DNA of 64,000 nucleotides, taken from NCBI RefSeq assembly GCF_001905385.1, contig NZ_LIPF01000004.1, positions 587,213 to 651,212 of the forward strand, in the 5' to 3' direction. Positions 17,809 to 25,905 of the stretch are shown here, in pieces. The stretch comes from Streptomyces sp. CB02414. Lineage in GTDB: Bacteria; Actinomycetota; Actinomycetes; Streptomycetales; Streptomycetaceae. The notes beneath the pieces are model-generated. The model worked only from the letters and a program-made list of their open reading frames with translations. It was not told the DNA's origin and ran no database searches. The translations under genes were made by a program, and so were the position numbers. Within the stretch, counting starts at the first letter, position 1; each line of letters starts with the position of its first letter.

Positions 17809-18129
17809 TCACCTGAGTGCGCCGACAGTACCCGCCGCGATCCAGGTTGCGAGGGCCAGGAGTGCCGTGGCGATCGCGTTCATCACCATTCCCTGTCGAG
17901 GCTCGAGCCGACGAGTAAGCAGTGACACCAGAGCCGCGTACCCGGACCCTCCCAGGATGCCCGTCGAGTGGTGCAGAGGGCCGATCAGCGGTCGCTCAAG
18001 GATCCGCCGGAGTCCTGCCCGAAGTCCGACAGCGAACGGACACATGAAGCCGAGCGGCCCGAACAACGCGACCAAGGGCGCCACCTGTACCCGCTCGGTG
18101 ACCATCGTGAGCACGACCTTGGGAAGCAT
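17809..18129 (-). CDS. Possible small membrane protein of unknown function
   Basis: A minus-strand reading frame of 106 residues from ATG 18129, extendable to a TTG at 18231. It contains three moderately hydrophobic segments (VAPLVALFGPLGFMCPFAVG, GGSGYAALVSLL, MNAIATALLALATWIAAGTV). I see no recognisable family and no strong ribosome binding site. It faces the MerR gene tail to tail. It could be a remnant or chance frame. Confidence 0.4.
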   Translation of the reverse strand: MLPKVVLTMVTERVQVAPLVALFGPLGFMCPFAVGLRAGLRRILERPLIGPLHHSTGILGGSGYAALVSLLTRRLEPRQGMVMNAIATALLALATWIAAGTVGALR

Positions 18130-18482
18130 CGAGCTGTCCGGCGGATCACCACTGATGGTCGACGAGTCGCCGCTCGGCAGGGAGACGAGTACGAGCCAAG
18201 CCGGACCGCCGCATCTGTGAGATGGCGGCAAGCAGGCCGGTACCCGCGCTGACCGATGTCTTCTCGTCGACGACCGGGAGGAGAACGTCGAGGCGGCACG
18301 TGAGCCGGGGATGACTACGGTGCTCTCTCGCGCCGTCGACGGTCTGAGAGGGGCCCTGGCCGGGCTGCTCGACCGGTCACCCCACCCACCACGCCAGGTG
18401 CGAACAGGACCGGTAAGCCCTTGCGGAAGCCCTCCGCGCCGACGTGTACGCCGCGACCGACACCGCGATGCCGGTCGGTGCG
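18130..18482. other. Stretch without a supported gene
   Basis: I see no convincing gene, repeat or RNA here. Short frames exist on both strands but lack ribosome binding sites and recognisable protein sequence. The stretch separates the possible small membrane protein from the end of the phosphatase gene. Confidence 0.4.
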
Positions 18483-20201
18483 CTACCCGCTGTGCGGCGC
18501 GATCCGGCGCAGGGCCAGGAGGGTGGCGTCGTCCGAACGGTGCGGGCCGTCAAGGCGTGCGACGAGGTGCTCGGCGTAGGCGTGCAGCCCCTCCCGGACC
18601 GGGCCCGGGGTTGCCGTCCGCAAGGAGGCCTCGGCGGCGTCGAGGAAGCGCAGTGTGTCAAGGTCCGGGTCACCGTCCCGGCGCTCGGTGAGGCCGTCCG
18701 AGTAGATGAGGACGATGTCGCCGATCCGGAGCGGGATCTCGTCGGCGGTGTAGACCGCGCCGGTCAGCACACCGAGGGGAAGTCCCGGTCCGCCGGGCGG
18801 GGCGGGCAGGGAGGTGGCGCGCCCGTCGCGGACCAGCACCGGGGTGGGGTGTCCGGCAGTTACCCAGCGCAGCAACTGCCGCTCGGGATGGTAGCTGGCG
18901 ATGACGCCGGTGGCGGTGGACTCGGTGCCGTCGGCGCAGGCGGTCTCGTTGAGCCAGTACGTAAGCTGCTCGACCGGCTGCTCTGTGTGGGCGAGCCCGG
19001 CAAGGGCATAGCGCAGCTTCGCCATCAGGGTGACGTCGGACAGTCCGTGCCCCCGGGCGTCACCGAGAGCGACCAGGAGCCGGCCGTCCGGCAGTTTGCG
19101 GGCCTTGTACCAGTCGCCCCCCACTCCCGCCTCGCGTGCGTCCGGCCGGTAGACGGCTGCGGCCTGGAGACCGTAGGCGGCCAGCTCGTCGTGGAAGTGC
19201 GGCAGTACCGCTTCCCGCAGGGCCTCCGCGACCTCCCCGAGCGTCTTGGCGTGCTGGCGCTGACGACGTGCTTCTCGTTCGGCGTGGTCTGCTGTCTCAC
19301 GGCGGCGGCGTTCGGCGGTGACGTCGGTGAGTACGGCGCGGACGCCCCAGACCATGGTCCCGGGGGCGATCCGTACGGGCTCGGCGATCATGCGGGTGAT
19401 CCGGTTGGTCCTGCCGGGCAGGCGCAGTGTGCAGTCCGCGGTCCGCTTCCGCAGGATGACGTCGTACAGCATCTGGTAGAGGCCGGGCAGACTGTCCTCC
19501 GTGACGGTGCCCGCGAGGTCGGACAGGGTGGGCAGCGCGGCGCCGTCGGCCAGCCCGAGGACCTGTCGGAATCCCAGGGAAGGCTCGACGCCGTCGTCCC
19601 CGAGATTCCACTCCGCCCAGCATGTGCGTACCAGCTGCTGGGCGGCGGTGGCCATGTGCCTGCGGTGACCGGGTTCCCAGGTGGGCAGCAGCTGGCCACC
19701 GCAGGGGCTGACACGGACTTCGGTGATGAGCCTTACCGGCCCGGAAGGGCTGCCGAGCACCCACTCGACGGCTTCGGGGCCCTGGGCCGCACGGTCACGG
19801 TGCGCGCGGCTGATCATCCTGACGATCGGCGTCCGGCGCAGGGAGGGAAACCGTGTGTACAGCGACACGGGCCCCGACCACCATGAGAGCGTGCCTTCGG
19901 GGAGCCGCTCGGTCACGTAGGCGACGGCCGCCGCGTTCTGGGTCGTGTAGAGGGTGTCGACGATCTCACCGTCGTCACCGGGCACGGGGGTCACCAACAG
20001 GGCCGGCACGGGGAGCGCGTCGAGGACCTCCTGTCCCGTCGGGGCCGGCGGCACTGGCGGAACCTGTGGTGGGGGATGTCTGTCGGGAGCGGCCTGGTGG
20101 TCGGTGTAGTAGTCCCGTGTGTAGGACCGGATGCGCCGGCGCTGGGCCTGCAGCAACCCTCTGATCGCCTCCCGCTCCAGACGGGCGCGTGCGTCGGGCA
20201 C
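18483..20201 (-). CDS. SpoIIE/PP2C-type serine phosphatase with N-terminal sensory region
   Basis: A protein of about 572 residues. The C-terminal PP2C/SpoIIE domain is clear: AGVGGDWYKARKLPDGRLLV, ALGDARGHGLSD with metal-binding Asp, and IGDIVLIYSDGLTERRDGDP. The preceding 300 residues look PAS/GAF-like (VPALLVTPVPGDDGEIVDTL and TRMIAEPVRIAPGTMVWGVR). A coiled coil links the two. Such proteins dephosphorylate STAS anti-anti-sigma factors and switch sigma factors on. GTG 20201 is the first start in this frame without a dubious N-terminus, but no ribosome binding site precedes it. A different frame upstream encodes a plausible N-terminus (see findings), so a frameshift is possible. Confidence 0.83.
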   Translation of the reverse strand: MPDARARLEREAIRGLLQAQRRRIRSYTRDYYTDHQAAPDRHPPPQVPPVPPAPTGQEVLDALPVPALLVTPVPGDDGEIVDTLYTTQNAAAVAYVTERLPEGTLSWWSGPVSLYTRFPSLRRTPIVRMISRAHRDRAAQGPEAVEWVLGSPSGPVRLITEVRVSPCGGQLLPTWEPGHRRHMATAAQQLVRTCWAEWNLGDDGVEPSLGFRQVLGLADGAALPTLSDLAGTVTEDSLPGLYQMLYDVILRKRTADCTLRLPGRTNRITRMIAEPVRIAPGTMVWGVRAVLTDVTAERRRRETADHAEREARRQRQHAKTLGEVAEALREAVLPHFHDELAAYGLQAAAVYRPDAREAGVGGDWYKARKLPDGRLLVALGDARGHGLSDVTLMAKLRYALAGLAHTEQPVEQLTYWLNETACADGTESTATGVIASYHPERQLLRWVTAGHPTPVLVRDGRATSLPAPPGGPGLPLGVLTGAVYTADEIPLRIGDIVLIYSDGLTERRDGDPDLDTLRFLDAAEASLRTATPGPVREGLHAYAEHLVARLDGPHRSDDATLLALRRIAPHSG

Positions 20202-20589
20202 CCGGGGGGGAGATGATCCATGAGGGCTCGGGCCTCCAGCGACGCACAGCGGGGGCAGTAAAGAACAGCCTCGTCCCGGGGGCGGCGGTCGGCCACTGGT
20301 GTTACGCCGTGCGAAGCGCCTCGCCGGCCTGCGCCCGGGTGACCTCCCGGACCTCGCGCGGCGATCCGCCCCCTGTTCGCCGTGCGCGACCAGCATGTCG
20401 CCGGGGTGTTCTTCGTGCCGGCGGGTCACGCCGCTCGCCCGCCGCCCAGCTCAACGATCACTGCCGGGCGGCTTCTCGGTATCGTCAACGTCCACCTCGA
20501 TCCCTCGGACCACGTCGGGGGGTGCTTCGCTCCTTCGGCAGCGGTGCTTCAATGAACCGTCGTTCCTGATCCGGTGAAGGAGAAACGCT
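20202..20589. other. Divergent intergenic region with a possible lost N-terminus of the phosphatase
   Basis: On the minus strand 20202-20296 reads VADRRPRDEAVLYCPRCASL then EARALMDHLPP in a frame offset from the phosphatase. It meets the phosphatase frame at a run of seven C at about 20201-20209. Otherwise I see no gene. The ribosome binding site of the glycosyltransferase (AAGGAGAAA) lies at the right end. Confidence 0.35.
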
Positions 20590-21363
20590 GTGTCCTTGGT
20601 GTCTGTCGTGATGCCCGTGTACAACTCGGCGGCCACCCTCGGTGCGGCCGTCCGATCGGTACTCACGCAGACCCACACCGACCTGGAGCTGCTGGTCACC
20701 GACGACCAGTCCTCCGACGGCTCCATGGACCTGCTGCGCGAGTTCGCCGCCCAGGACGAGCGCGTCCTGCCCCGTTCCGCGCCCGAGCGGGGAGGTGCGG
20801 GCCGGGCCCGCAACCTCGCCATCGAGCGGGCCCGCGGGGACTACATCGCCTTCCTCGACTCGGACGACATGTGGCTGCCGGAGAAGACCGAGAAGCAGCT
20901 CGCCTTCGCCGCACAAGGCCACGCGCCGTTGACGTTCACCTCGTACTTCAAGATGGACGCCGACCATGACGGTGAGAGCACCGACTGGGCTCCCAACGGC
21001 CGGGTGATCCGTGCGCGGGAGCACGTGGACTACCGCGCCATGCTGGTCCGGGACCACATCGGTGCACTCACAGCCATGTACGACCGCAACGTTCTCGGCA
21101 CGAGGCTGATGCCGGAGATGCGCAAGCGTCAGGACTACGCCCTGTGGCTGTCGATCATGCGGGACGGCGCTGACGCCCGAGGCCTGGCCGAGCCGCTCGC
21201 GGTGTACAGGGCCCACCAGGCAGGATCGCTGTCCTCCAACAAGCTGTCGCTCGTGCAGTACAACTGGACCCTGTACCGCGAGCACGAGCATCTGTCGGTC
21301 CCGCGGTCGACGCGGGCGCTGGCCGGCGCTGTGTGGCAGTCGCTGCGGAACTCGCGCATTTGA
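20590..21363 (+). CDS. Family 2 glycosyltransferase
   Basis: This 257-residue protein is a single GT-A domain of family GT2. It opens with VSVVMPVYNSAATLGAAVRS, has DDQSSDGSMDLL as nucleotide-binding segment and FLDSDDMWLPEK with the metal-binding DxD motif. RKRQDYALWLSIM is in the acceptor region. It should transfer a sugar from a nucleotide sugar to an envelope glycan, protein or lipid. There are no transmembrane helices. GTG 20590 follows AAGGAGAAA. It is a lone gene, so acceptor and donor cannot be inferred. Confidence 0.9.
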   Translation: MSLVSVVMPVYNSAATLGAAVRSVLTQTHTDLELLVTDDQSSDGSMDLLREFAAQDERVLPRSAPERGGAGRARNLAIERARGDYIAFLDSDDMWLPEKTEKQLAFAAQGHAPLTFTSYFKMDADHDGESTDWAPNGRVIRAREHVDYRAMLVRDHIGALTAMYDRNVLGTRLMPEMRKRQDYALWLSIMRDGADARGLAEPLAVYRAHQAGSLSSNKLSLVQYNWTLYREHEHLSVPRSTRALAGAVWQSLRNSRI

Positions 21364-21414
21364 CCCCGCCCTCGTCAACGCACTGCGGACGGACGGTGGG
21401 CGGATGGGCCCGTC

Positions 21415-22005
21415 CTACCGGGAGCCGGCGGAGCCGGTCCGGTCGTTTCGCGTGTGGGCCTCCAGGAGCAGGCGTGCGGCGGTTCGCGCGTGTACGGCCG
21501 GCGCAGCCGTTCCTGTGATCGCGGCTGTCGTGATGGCGCCCTCGGCCAGGAGCGCGAGCTGGTCGGTCATGTCCGTGGGCAGGCCGGAGGCCGCGACGAG
21601 GCCGGCGAGGTAGTCACGGAAGGCCTGCTTGTGATGGCGGGCCTGGTCGGCGACCTCGGAGGAGACGCCGCCGAGCTCTCCGAAGGAGTTGATGAAGGCA
21701 CACCCGCGGTAGTCCGGTTCGGAGAACCATGTGTGCAGCCAGTCGAACACGGCGAGCAGCCGGTCGTCGGGGGCGGTGTGGGTGTCGACGTGGCGGGCGA
21801 GGGCCCGCCTCCACTGTTCGTCGCGCCGCTGCAGGAACTGCAGCACGAGTGCCTCCTTGGAGGGGAACAGCTGGTAGAGGCGCTTGAGTGACACCCCCGA
21901 GGCGTTGCGTACCGCGTCCATTCCCACTGCCTGGATGCCCCGGCTGTAGAAGAGTTCCTCGGCAGCCTTGAGTGCCTGTTCCCGCGCCGCTTCGCGGTCC
22001 GCCAT
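21415..22005 (-). CDS. TetR-family transcriptional regulator
   Basis: This 196-residue protein has a TetR DNA-binding domain (ALKAAEELFYSRGIQAVGMD, then SLKRLYQLFPSKEALVLQFL) and a ligand-binding half with DYRGCAFINSFGELG, as seen in TetR_C regulators of the YxaF/LmrA type. ATG 22005 follows AAGGAGGAG. It diverges from an NTF2-like gene, and two palindromes of matching sequence lie between them. It most likely represses both genes and is released by a small ligand. Confidence 0.9.
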   Translation of the reverse strand: MADREAAREQALKAAEELFYSRGIQAVGMDAVRNASGVSLKRLYQLFPSKEALVLQFLQRRDEQWRRALARHVDTHTAPDDRLLAVFDWLHTWFSEPDYRGCAFINSFGELGGVSSEVADQARHHKQAFRDYLAGLVAASGLPTDMTDQLALLAEGAITTAAITGTAAPAVHARTAARLLLEAHTRNDRTGSAGSR

Positions 22006-22021
22006 GTCTCCTCCTTGCAGC

Positions 22022-22070
22022 GAGAACCATCGTTCTCTAGTCTACAGACCAAGCGAGAACGGCCGTTCTC
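22022..22070. promoter_or_regulatory. Tandem TetR operators
   Basis: Two 16-bp palindromes, GAGAACcatcGTTCTC at 22022-22037 and GAGAACGGCCGTTCTC at 22055-22070, share identical six-base arms. They are 33 bp apart start to start, about three helical turns. They occupy the short region between the divergent TetR and NTF2-like genes and would cover both promoters. Binding by the neighbouring TetR protein is the natural reading. Confidence 0.78.
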
Positions 22071-22122
22071 ACGTTGGGTGGGATTCGCCGTGCTCACGAG
22101 GAGCCCGGAACAAGGAGCGACC

Positions 22123-22596
22123 ATGACGGAAGCCGTACGTCCCCCGGCACCGCCGTTCACGCGCGAGACTGCGATCGGGAAGGTCCGCCTCGCCGAGGAC
22201 GCGTGGAACTCCCGTGATCCGCAGAGGGTGTCGCTGGGCTACACGGCGGACTCACGCTGGCGCAACCGTACGGAGTTCGCCACAGGCCGGGAAGCGATCG
22301 TCGCGTTGCTGACCCGGAAGTGGAACACCGAACTCGACTACCGACTGATCAAGGAGCTGTGGGCGTACGGCGACGACCGCATCGCGGTGCGCTTCGCCTA
22401 CGAGCACCGCGACGACGCCGGCAACTGGTACCGCTCTTACGGCAACGAGAACTGGGAATTCGACGAGCACGGGCTGATGCGCACCCGGCACGCCTCCATC
22501 AACACGTTGCCGATCGCCGCGTCGGACCGCAGGTACTTCTGGCCACTGGGTCGTCGCCCTGACAGCCACCCTGGCCTGAGCGACCTCGGCTTCTGA
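22123..22596 (+). CDS. DUF1348 / nuclear transport factor 2-like protein
   Basis: This 157-residue protein is a DUF1348 member of the NTF2/SnoaL fold: KVRLAEDAWNSRDPQRVSLG, YTADSRWRNRTEF, ELWAYGDDRIAVRFAYEHRD, GNENWEFDEHGLM. The length is that of the whole family. The fold forms a conical pocket used for binding or small-molecule chemistry, but this family has no established reaction. ATG 22123 follows AAGGAGCGA. It is controlled by the divergent TetR gene through the palindromes upstream. Confidence 0.88.
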   Translation: MTEAVRPPAPPFTRETAIGKVRLAEDAWNSRDPQRVSLGYTADSRWRNRTEFATGREAIVALLTRKWNTELDYRLIKELWAYGDDRIAVRFAYEHRDDAGNWYRSYGNENWEFDEHGLMRTRHASINTLPIAASDRRYFWPLGRRPDSHPGLSDLGF

Positions 22597-22744
22597 GGTG
22601 CCGGGCGGTCCGGCTCTGCGGGGCAGTCCCGCCGCGTCCGGAGGAAACCGCCGTCGCAGCCGTCCTGCCCTTCGGCAGCCGGGCGCCTCGGTCACATCGG
22701 TGGCGACGACGACCTCCCGATCAGCCTCTTGGGGCGCAGGCCGC

Positions 22745-23165
22745 TCACGGCCGCTCCCGGGACCGGCGCCGGCCGGCGGGGAGCCGGACGGGCTCGACGC
22801 CGGGGACGATGGTGTTGAGGAGGGTGCCGATGGCCTCCACGGCCAGGGTGACGGCGTCGCCGGGCTTCAGCGGCGGCGGAGACTGCTCGCCGCGCCGGCC
22901 CCGCAGTTCGGCCAGGCAGCCGCCGTTGCCGCAGGTGCCCGAGCCGAGGACGTCACCCGGTACGACGCGGGTGCCGCGGGAGGCGTAGGCGGTCATCTCC
23001 TCGAAGGTCCAGCTCATGTTGGACAGCAGGTCCTCGCCGACCCTCTCGCCGTTGACCTCGGCGGTCAGGGCCAGGCGCAGGAAGCCGTCGGTGTCCCGGT
23101 ACGGCTCCAGCTCGTCCACGGTGACCAGGTACGGACCGAGGGCGGCATCGAGCCACGCGTCGAGG
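22745..23165 (-). pseudogene. Truncated fumarylacetoacetate hydrolase (C-terminal part)
   Basis: The minus strand reads LGPYLVTVDELEPYRDTDGF, then VGEDLLSNMSWTFEEMTAYA, GDVLGSGTCGNGGC and a C-terminal LKPGDAVTLAVEAIGTLLNT. This is the C-terminal half of an FAH-family hydrolase. The N-terminal half with the metal ligands is missing; at about 23140-23165 the coding signal stops and a LysR fragment begins on the other strand. No good start lies at the junction, so the gene is taken to be dead. Confidence 0.72.
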
Positions 23166-23415
23166 TCTCCGTCGACAGCTTCCAGGTCATGCCGCTGCTG
23201 ATCAGCGGTACCCGGCGCATCGCCCTGATCCAGGCCCGCCTCGCCCGGCTCCTCGCGCCGCTCGTCCCCGTACGCCCACGACGCGGCCCACATCTGGCTG
23301 CGCGAGACCGCCGCTCGCGTCGGCAGACGGACGGATGGCCGACGAGGCCGGGGGATGAGCGAGGCAGGCCCGCCGGACGTGCGCAGAGGACGTCATCCAC
23401 GAGACGGATGTAATC
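23140..23415 (+). pseudogene. LysR-family regulator remnant (C-terminal part)
   Basis: The plus strand reads GIEPRVEVSVDSFQVMPLLI then SGTRRIALIQARLARLLAP, the effector-domain end of a LysR protein. It then skips to another frame with YAHDAAHIWLRETAARVGRR, the typical C-terminus. About 20 residues between these blocks are missing together with a frame change, and the N-terminal helix-turn-helix is gone. The fragment abuts the FAH fragment head to head, as if one deletion removed the 5' ends of two divergent genes. Confidence 0.68.
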
Positions 23416-23716
23416 AATCCGCAACGTGAAGGACGGCAGAGGCGGGCAGTTTCCCGGCAGGACGCATGCTCGGACGCGGCCCGTCGGTGCGTTCCCGCTC
23501 GACGTCTCCCTCCGGCAGTCGGAGGTGATCACCGTCTGCGGGACCGGTCACCGTCGAAGTCAGCGTAACCATCCCCAGGGCACGTCGAGGCACCGAGCTC
23601 CTCCAGGTCTACGCCCGGAAGTCCGGAACAATGACGCTCCTCCCGGGCCCCTACTTGCCACGCACGCCGTGAGACTTCCACAAGCGGGTGAGGTCCGCGC
23701 TTTCTGGACCCATCTG

Positions 23717-24081
23717 CTAGTGCCAGTACGTCTCGTGGGTCAGCCGGTTGCCCTGTCCGTCGAAGGTGTCGACGGACGCGATGGTCTCGCCTTCGGCGAT
23801 GGGCAGTGCGAACGCACGGTACGAGGTCCCCGGCAGCGTCACCACCTCAGCGGTGCGGACCGTACCGCCGTCGAGCGTCAACCGGGCCGTGGCCGTACCC
23901 GAGGCAGGGTTGCCGACGAAGATCCGCGTCCCGGACGTGCCCTTGCCGGTCAGGCTGTGCAGCCCGGCACCCTCGACGAAGTCGGCCTCGCCGTCCACTA
24001 CGGAGCAGCCCGCCCAACGGCCCGCCTGGTGGTCGACTTGGACGCCGCCGATGAAGACCCGCTGACAGAGCAGCGAGAGAT
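23717..24081. repeat. Direct repeat, copy A of about 365 bp
   Basis: This segment matches 25216-25580 at a constant offset of 1,499 bp with about 19 differences counted by eye, roughly 95% identity. It encodes the last ~120 residues of the membrane protein. The two copies flank the sigma factor gene in the same orientation, so recombination between them would delete it. Confidence 0.88.
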
Positions 24082-24595
24082 CCTCCGGCCGGGGACCGCC
24101 GCCGAGGCCGGAGCCCCCGCCGGTGTCCGTGGAGGGAAAGTCGTCCGGCACGTCCGGATAGAAGGTCAACGTCACCGACCACTCCTTGCCGTCGATGCTG
24201 CCGGAGCGGACCACCCGGCTGCGTTCTCCGGCCTCCAAGGCGTCGGGAACCGGTGGGACGGAGGGGGACGAGGCCGCGGAGGGAGGGCCGTCCTTCTGTG
24301 GCGGGCCGGTCAGCAGCGGCAGGACGACGGCTGCCGTGACCGCGGCCACCAGCGTCCCGGCCGCCGCGGTCACGACGGTGCGGCGCGACCTCCGGGCACG
24401 GGCACCGTCCAGGATGGCCTGCACAGGTGCTGGTCCGGGCGCTGTCCGCCCGGCCGCCCGGGCCAGCGCATGCCGCACGTCCGGTGCGGAATCGGCGGCG
24501 TGCAGGGGGCCGAGCCGGTCCGGCACGGAAGCGCCCGAGGCGCCCGAGGCCCTTCGGGCATCTGATTGCCCGCCAGGTGTGCGGGGGCCCGTCAT
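23717..24595 (-). CDS. Membrane protein with outer sensor-like domain, probable partner of the adjacent ECF sigma factor
   Basis: This 292-residue protein has a cytosolic N-terminus of about 70 residues (APDVRHALARAAGR, VQAILDGARARRSRR), one transmembrane helix (VVTAAAGTLVAAVTAAVVLPL), a Ser/Pro linker, and an outer domain of about 170 residues starting SGSIDGKEWSVTL. Its ATG overlaps the sigma factor stop (ATGA), so the two are translationally coupled as sigma/regulator pairs often are. No zinc-binding HxxxCxxC motif is visible, so it is not a standard ZAS anti-sigma factor. The outer domain is nearly identical to the secreted protein at 25216-25905. The ligand is unknown. Confidence 0.8.
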   Translation of the reverse strand: MTGPRTPGGQSDARRASGASGASVPDRLGPLHAADSAPDVRHALARAAGRTAPGPAPVQAILDGARARRSRRTVVTAAAGTLVAAVTAAVVLPLLTGPPQKDGPPSAASSPSVPPVPDALEAGERSRVVRSGSIDGKEWSVTLTFYPDVPDDFPSTDTGGGSGLGGGPRPEDLSLLCQRVFIGGVQVDHQAGRWAGCSVVDGEADFVEGAGLHSLTGKGTSGTRIFVGNPASGTATARLTLDGGTVRTAEVVTLPGTSYRAFALPIAEGETIASVDTFDGQGNRLTHETYWH

Positions 24596-25125
24596 GCGGC
24601 GCCTCCGAGATCCGCGCGGTCGTACCCTGCCAGGGCGGGGTGTGCCCGCAACTTGGCCAGCGCACGGGAAGCCTGGCTCTTGACCGTACCGGGCGAGCAG
24701 CCCAGCGTCCGTGCCACCTCGTCAGCCCCGAGGTCCTCCCAGTAGCGGAGGACAACCACGGCTCGTTGCCGTTCGGGCAGTTCGGCCAGAGCCTCCATCA
24801 GCACGTCGCGCTCCTCCAGGCGTTCGGTCTCGCGGGACCGCTGCGGGCGGTCCGGAAGCAGAGGGGTGAGCAGATGGGCGACCCGTCTGCGGCGGTGGCG
24901 GCTGCGGTTGTTGTTCACCAGCGCGCGCCGCACATAGGCGTCCGCGTCCTCCCGCCGAACCCGGCCCCACCGCGCGTACACCTTGATCAGCGTCGTTTGC
25001 ACCAGGTCTTCCGCTTCATGGAAATCACCGGTCAGCATGTAGGCGGTCCTGACCAGGCGGCTCCAGTAGGCCGAGGCGAAGGCCGTGAAATCGTCTTCGG
25101 CAGCGAGGGCCGGTCCGGTGTGCAC
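24592..25125 (-). CDS. SigE-type ECF RNA polymerase sigma factor
   Basis: This protein of about 177 residues has region 2 (FASAYWSRLVRTAYMLTGDF, HEAEDLVQTTLIKVYARWGR) and region 4 (LAELPERQRAVVVLRYWEDL, LGCSPGTVKSQASRALAKLR). It belongs to the actinobacterial SigE-like family of short ECF factors. GTG 25125 gives a family-like length; GTG 25194 would add 23 residues without a better binding site. It lies in an apparent operon: secreted sensor-domain protein, sigma factor, membrane sensor protein. It should direct transcription of a small extracytoplasmic-response regulon, possibly including its own operon. Confidence 0.88.
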   Translation of the reverse strand: MHTGPALAAEDDFTAFASAYWSRLVRTAYMLTGDFHEAEDLVQTTLIKVYARWGRVRREDADAYVRRALVNNNRSRHRRRRVAHLLTPLLPDRPQRSRETERLEERDVLMEALAELPERQRAVVVLRYWEDLGADEVARTLGCSPGTVKSQASRALAKLRAHPALAGYDRADLGGAA

Positions 25126-25215
25126 GAAGAGTCTGTCCCTGCGGGTGTGTGGGCGGGCAGGCGGTACGGTCCGGTCCCCGGATGCCGGCGGCACCCGGGG
25201 ACCGGGACAGGCGGG

Positions 25216-25580
25216 TCAGTCCCAGTACGTCTCGTGGGTCAGCCGGTTGCCCTGTCCGTCGAAGGTGTCGACGGACGCGATGGTCTCGCCATCGGCGATG
25301 GGCAGTGCGAACGCACGGTACGAGGTCCCCGGCAGCGTCACCACCTCAGCGGTGCGGACCGTACCGCCGTCGAGCGTCAACCGGGCCGTGGCCGTACCCG
25401 AGGAAGGATTGCCGACGAAGATCCGCGTCCCGGACGTGCCCTTGCCGGTCAGGCCGTGCAGCCCGGCACCCTCGACGAAGTCGTCCCGGCCGTCCACGAC
25501 GGAGCAACCCGCCCACGGCCCAGCCTGGTGGTCGACCTGGACGCCGCCGATGAACACCCGCTGACAGAGCAACGAGGGAT
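25216..25580. repeat. Direct repeat, copy B of about 365 bp
   Basis: Partner of 23717-24081. It encodes the C-terminal ~120 residues of the secreted protein. The nearly unchanged DNA, including synonymous positions, indicates recent duplication or gene conversion. Confidence 0.88.
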
Positions 25581-25905
25581 TCTCGGGCCGGGAGTCACCG
25601 AAGCCGGAGGTCCGGTCGACGGCGGGGAAGTCCTCCGGAACCGCCGGATAGAACTGCAGTGTCACCGACCACTCCTTGCCGTCGATGCTGCCGGAGCCGA
25701 CGGTACGGGCCACCGTCCGCTGCTCCTCGCCCTGCGCGTGCCGAGCCGGGTGCTGCTCCCCCTGCGTGGCCGACTGCGTCCGCAGCCCCTTGCCGGAGGC
25801 GTCACCAGACACCTCGCCGGCAGCCCAGGCACCGGTTACCGGTGTACTGACCACGATGGCGGCCGCGCCGACGGCGACCGCGAGCTTCTTCAAGCTGCTG
25901 GACAC
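25216..25905 (-). CDS. Secreted protein made of the sigma-partner outer domain
   Basis: This 229-residue protein has a Sec signal peptide (LAVAVGAAAIVVSTPVTGAWA). A polar linker follows, then the same domain as the membrane protein downstream: SGSIDGKEWSVTLQFYPAVP, LLCQRVFIGGVQVDHQAG, GTATARLTLDGGTVRTAEV, and the C-terminal RLTHETYWD. GTG 25905 follows AGGAG. No transmembrane segment follows the signal peptide, so it is released or wall-associated. It is first in the operon, ahead of the sigma factor and membrane sensor. A soluble copy of a sensor domain could compete for ligand or carry it to the sensor; this is inference. The domain has no name I recognise. Confidence 0.82.
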   Translation of the reverse strand: MSSSLKKLAVAVGAAAIVVSTPVTGAWAAGEVSGDASGKGLRTQSATQGEQHPARHAQGEEQRTVARTVGSGSIDGKEWSVTLQFYPAVPEDFPAVDRTSGFGDSRPENPSLLCQRVFIGGVQVDHQAGPWAGCSVVDGRDDFVEGAGLHGLTGKGTSGTRIFVGNPSSGTATARLTLDGGTVRTAEVVTLPGTSYRAFALPIADGETIASVDTFDGQGNRLTHETYWD

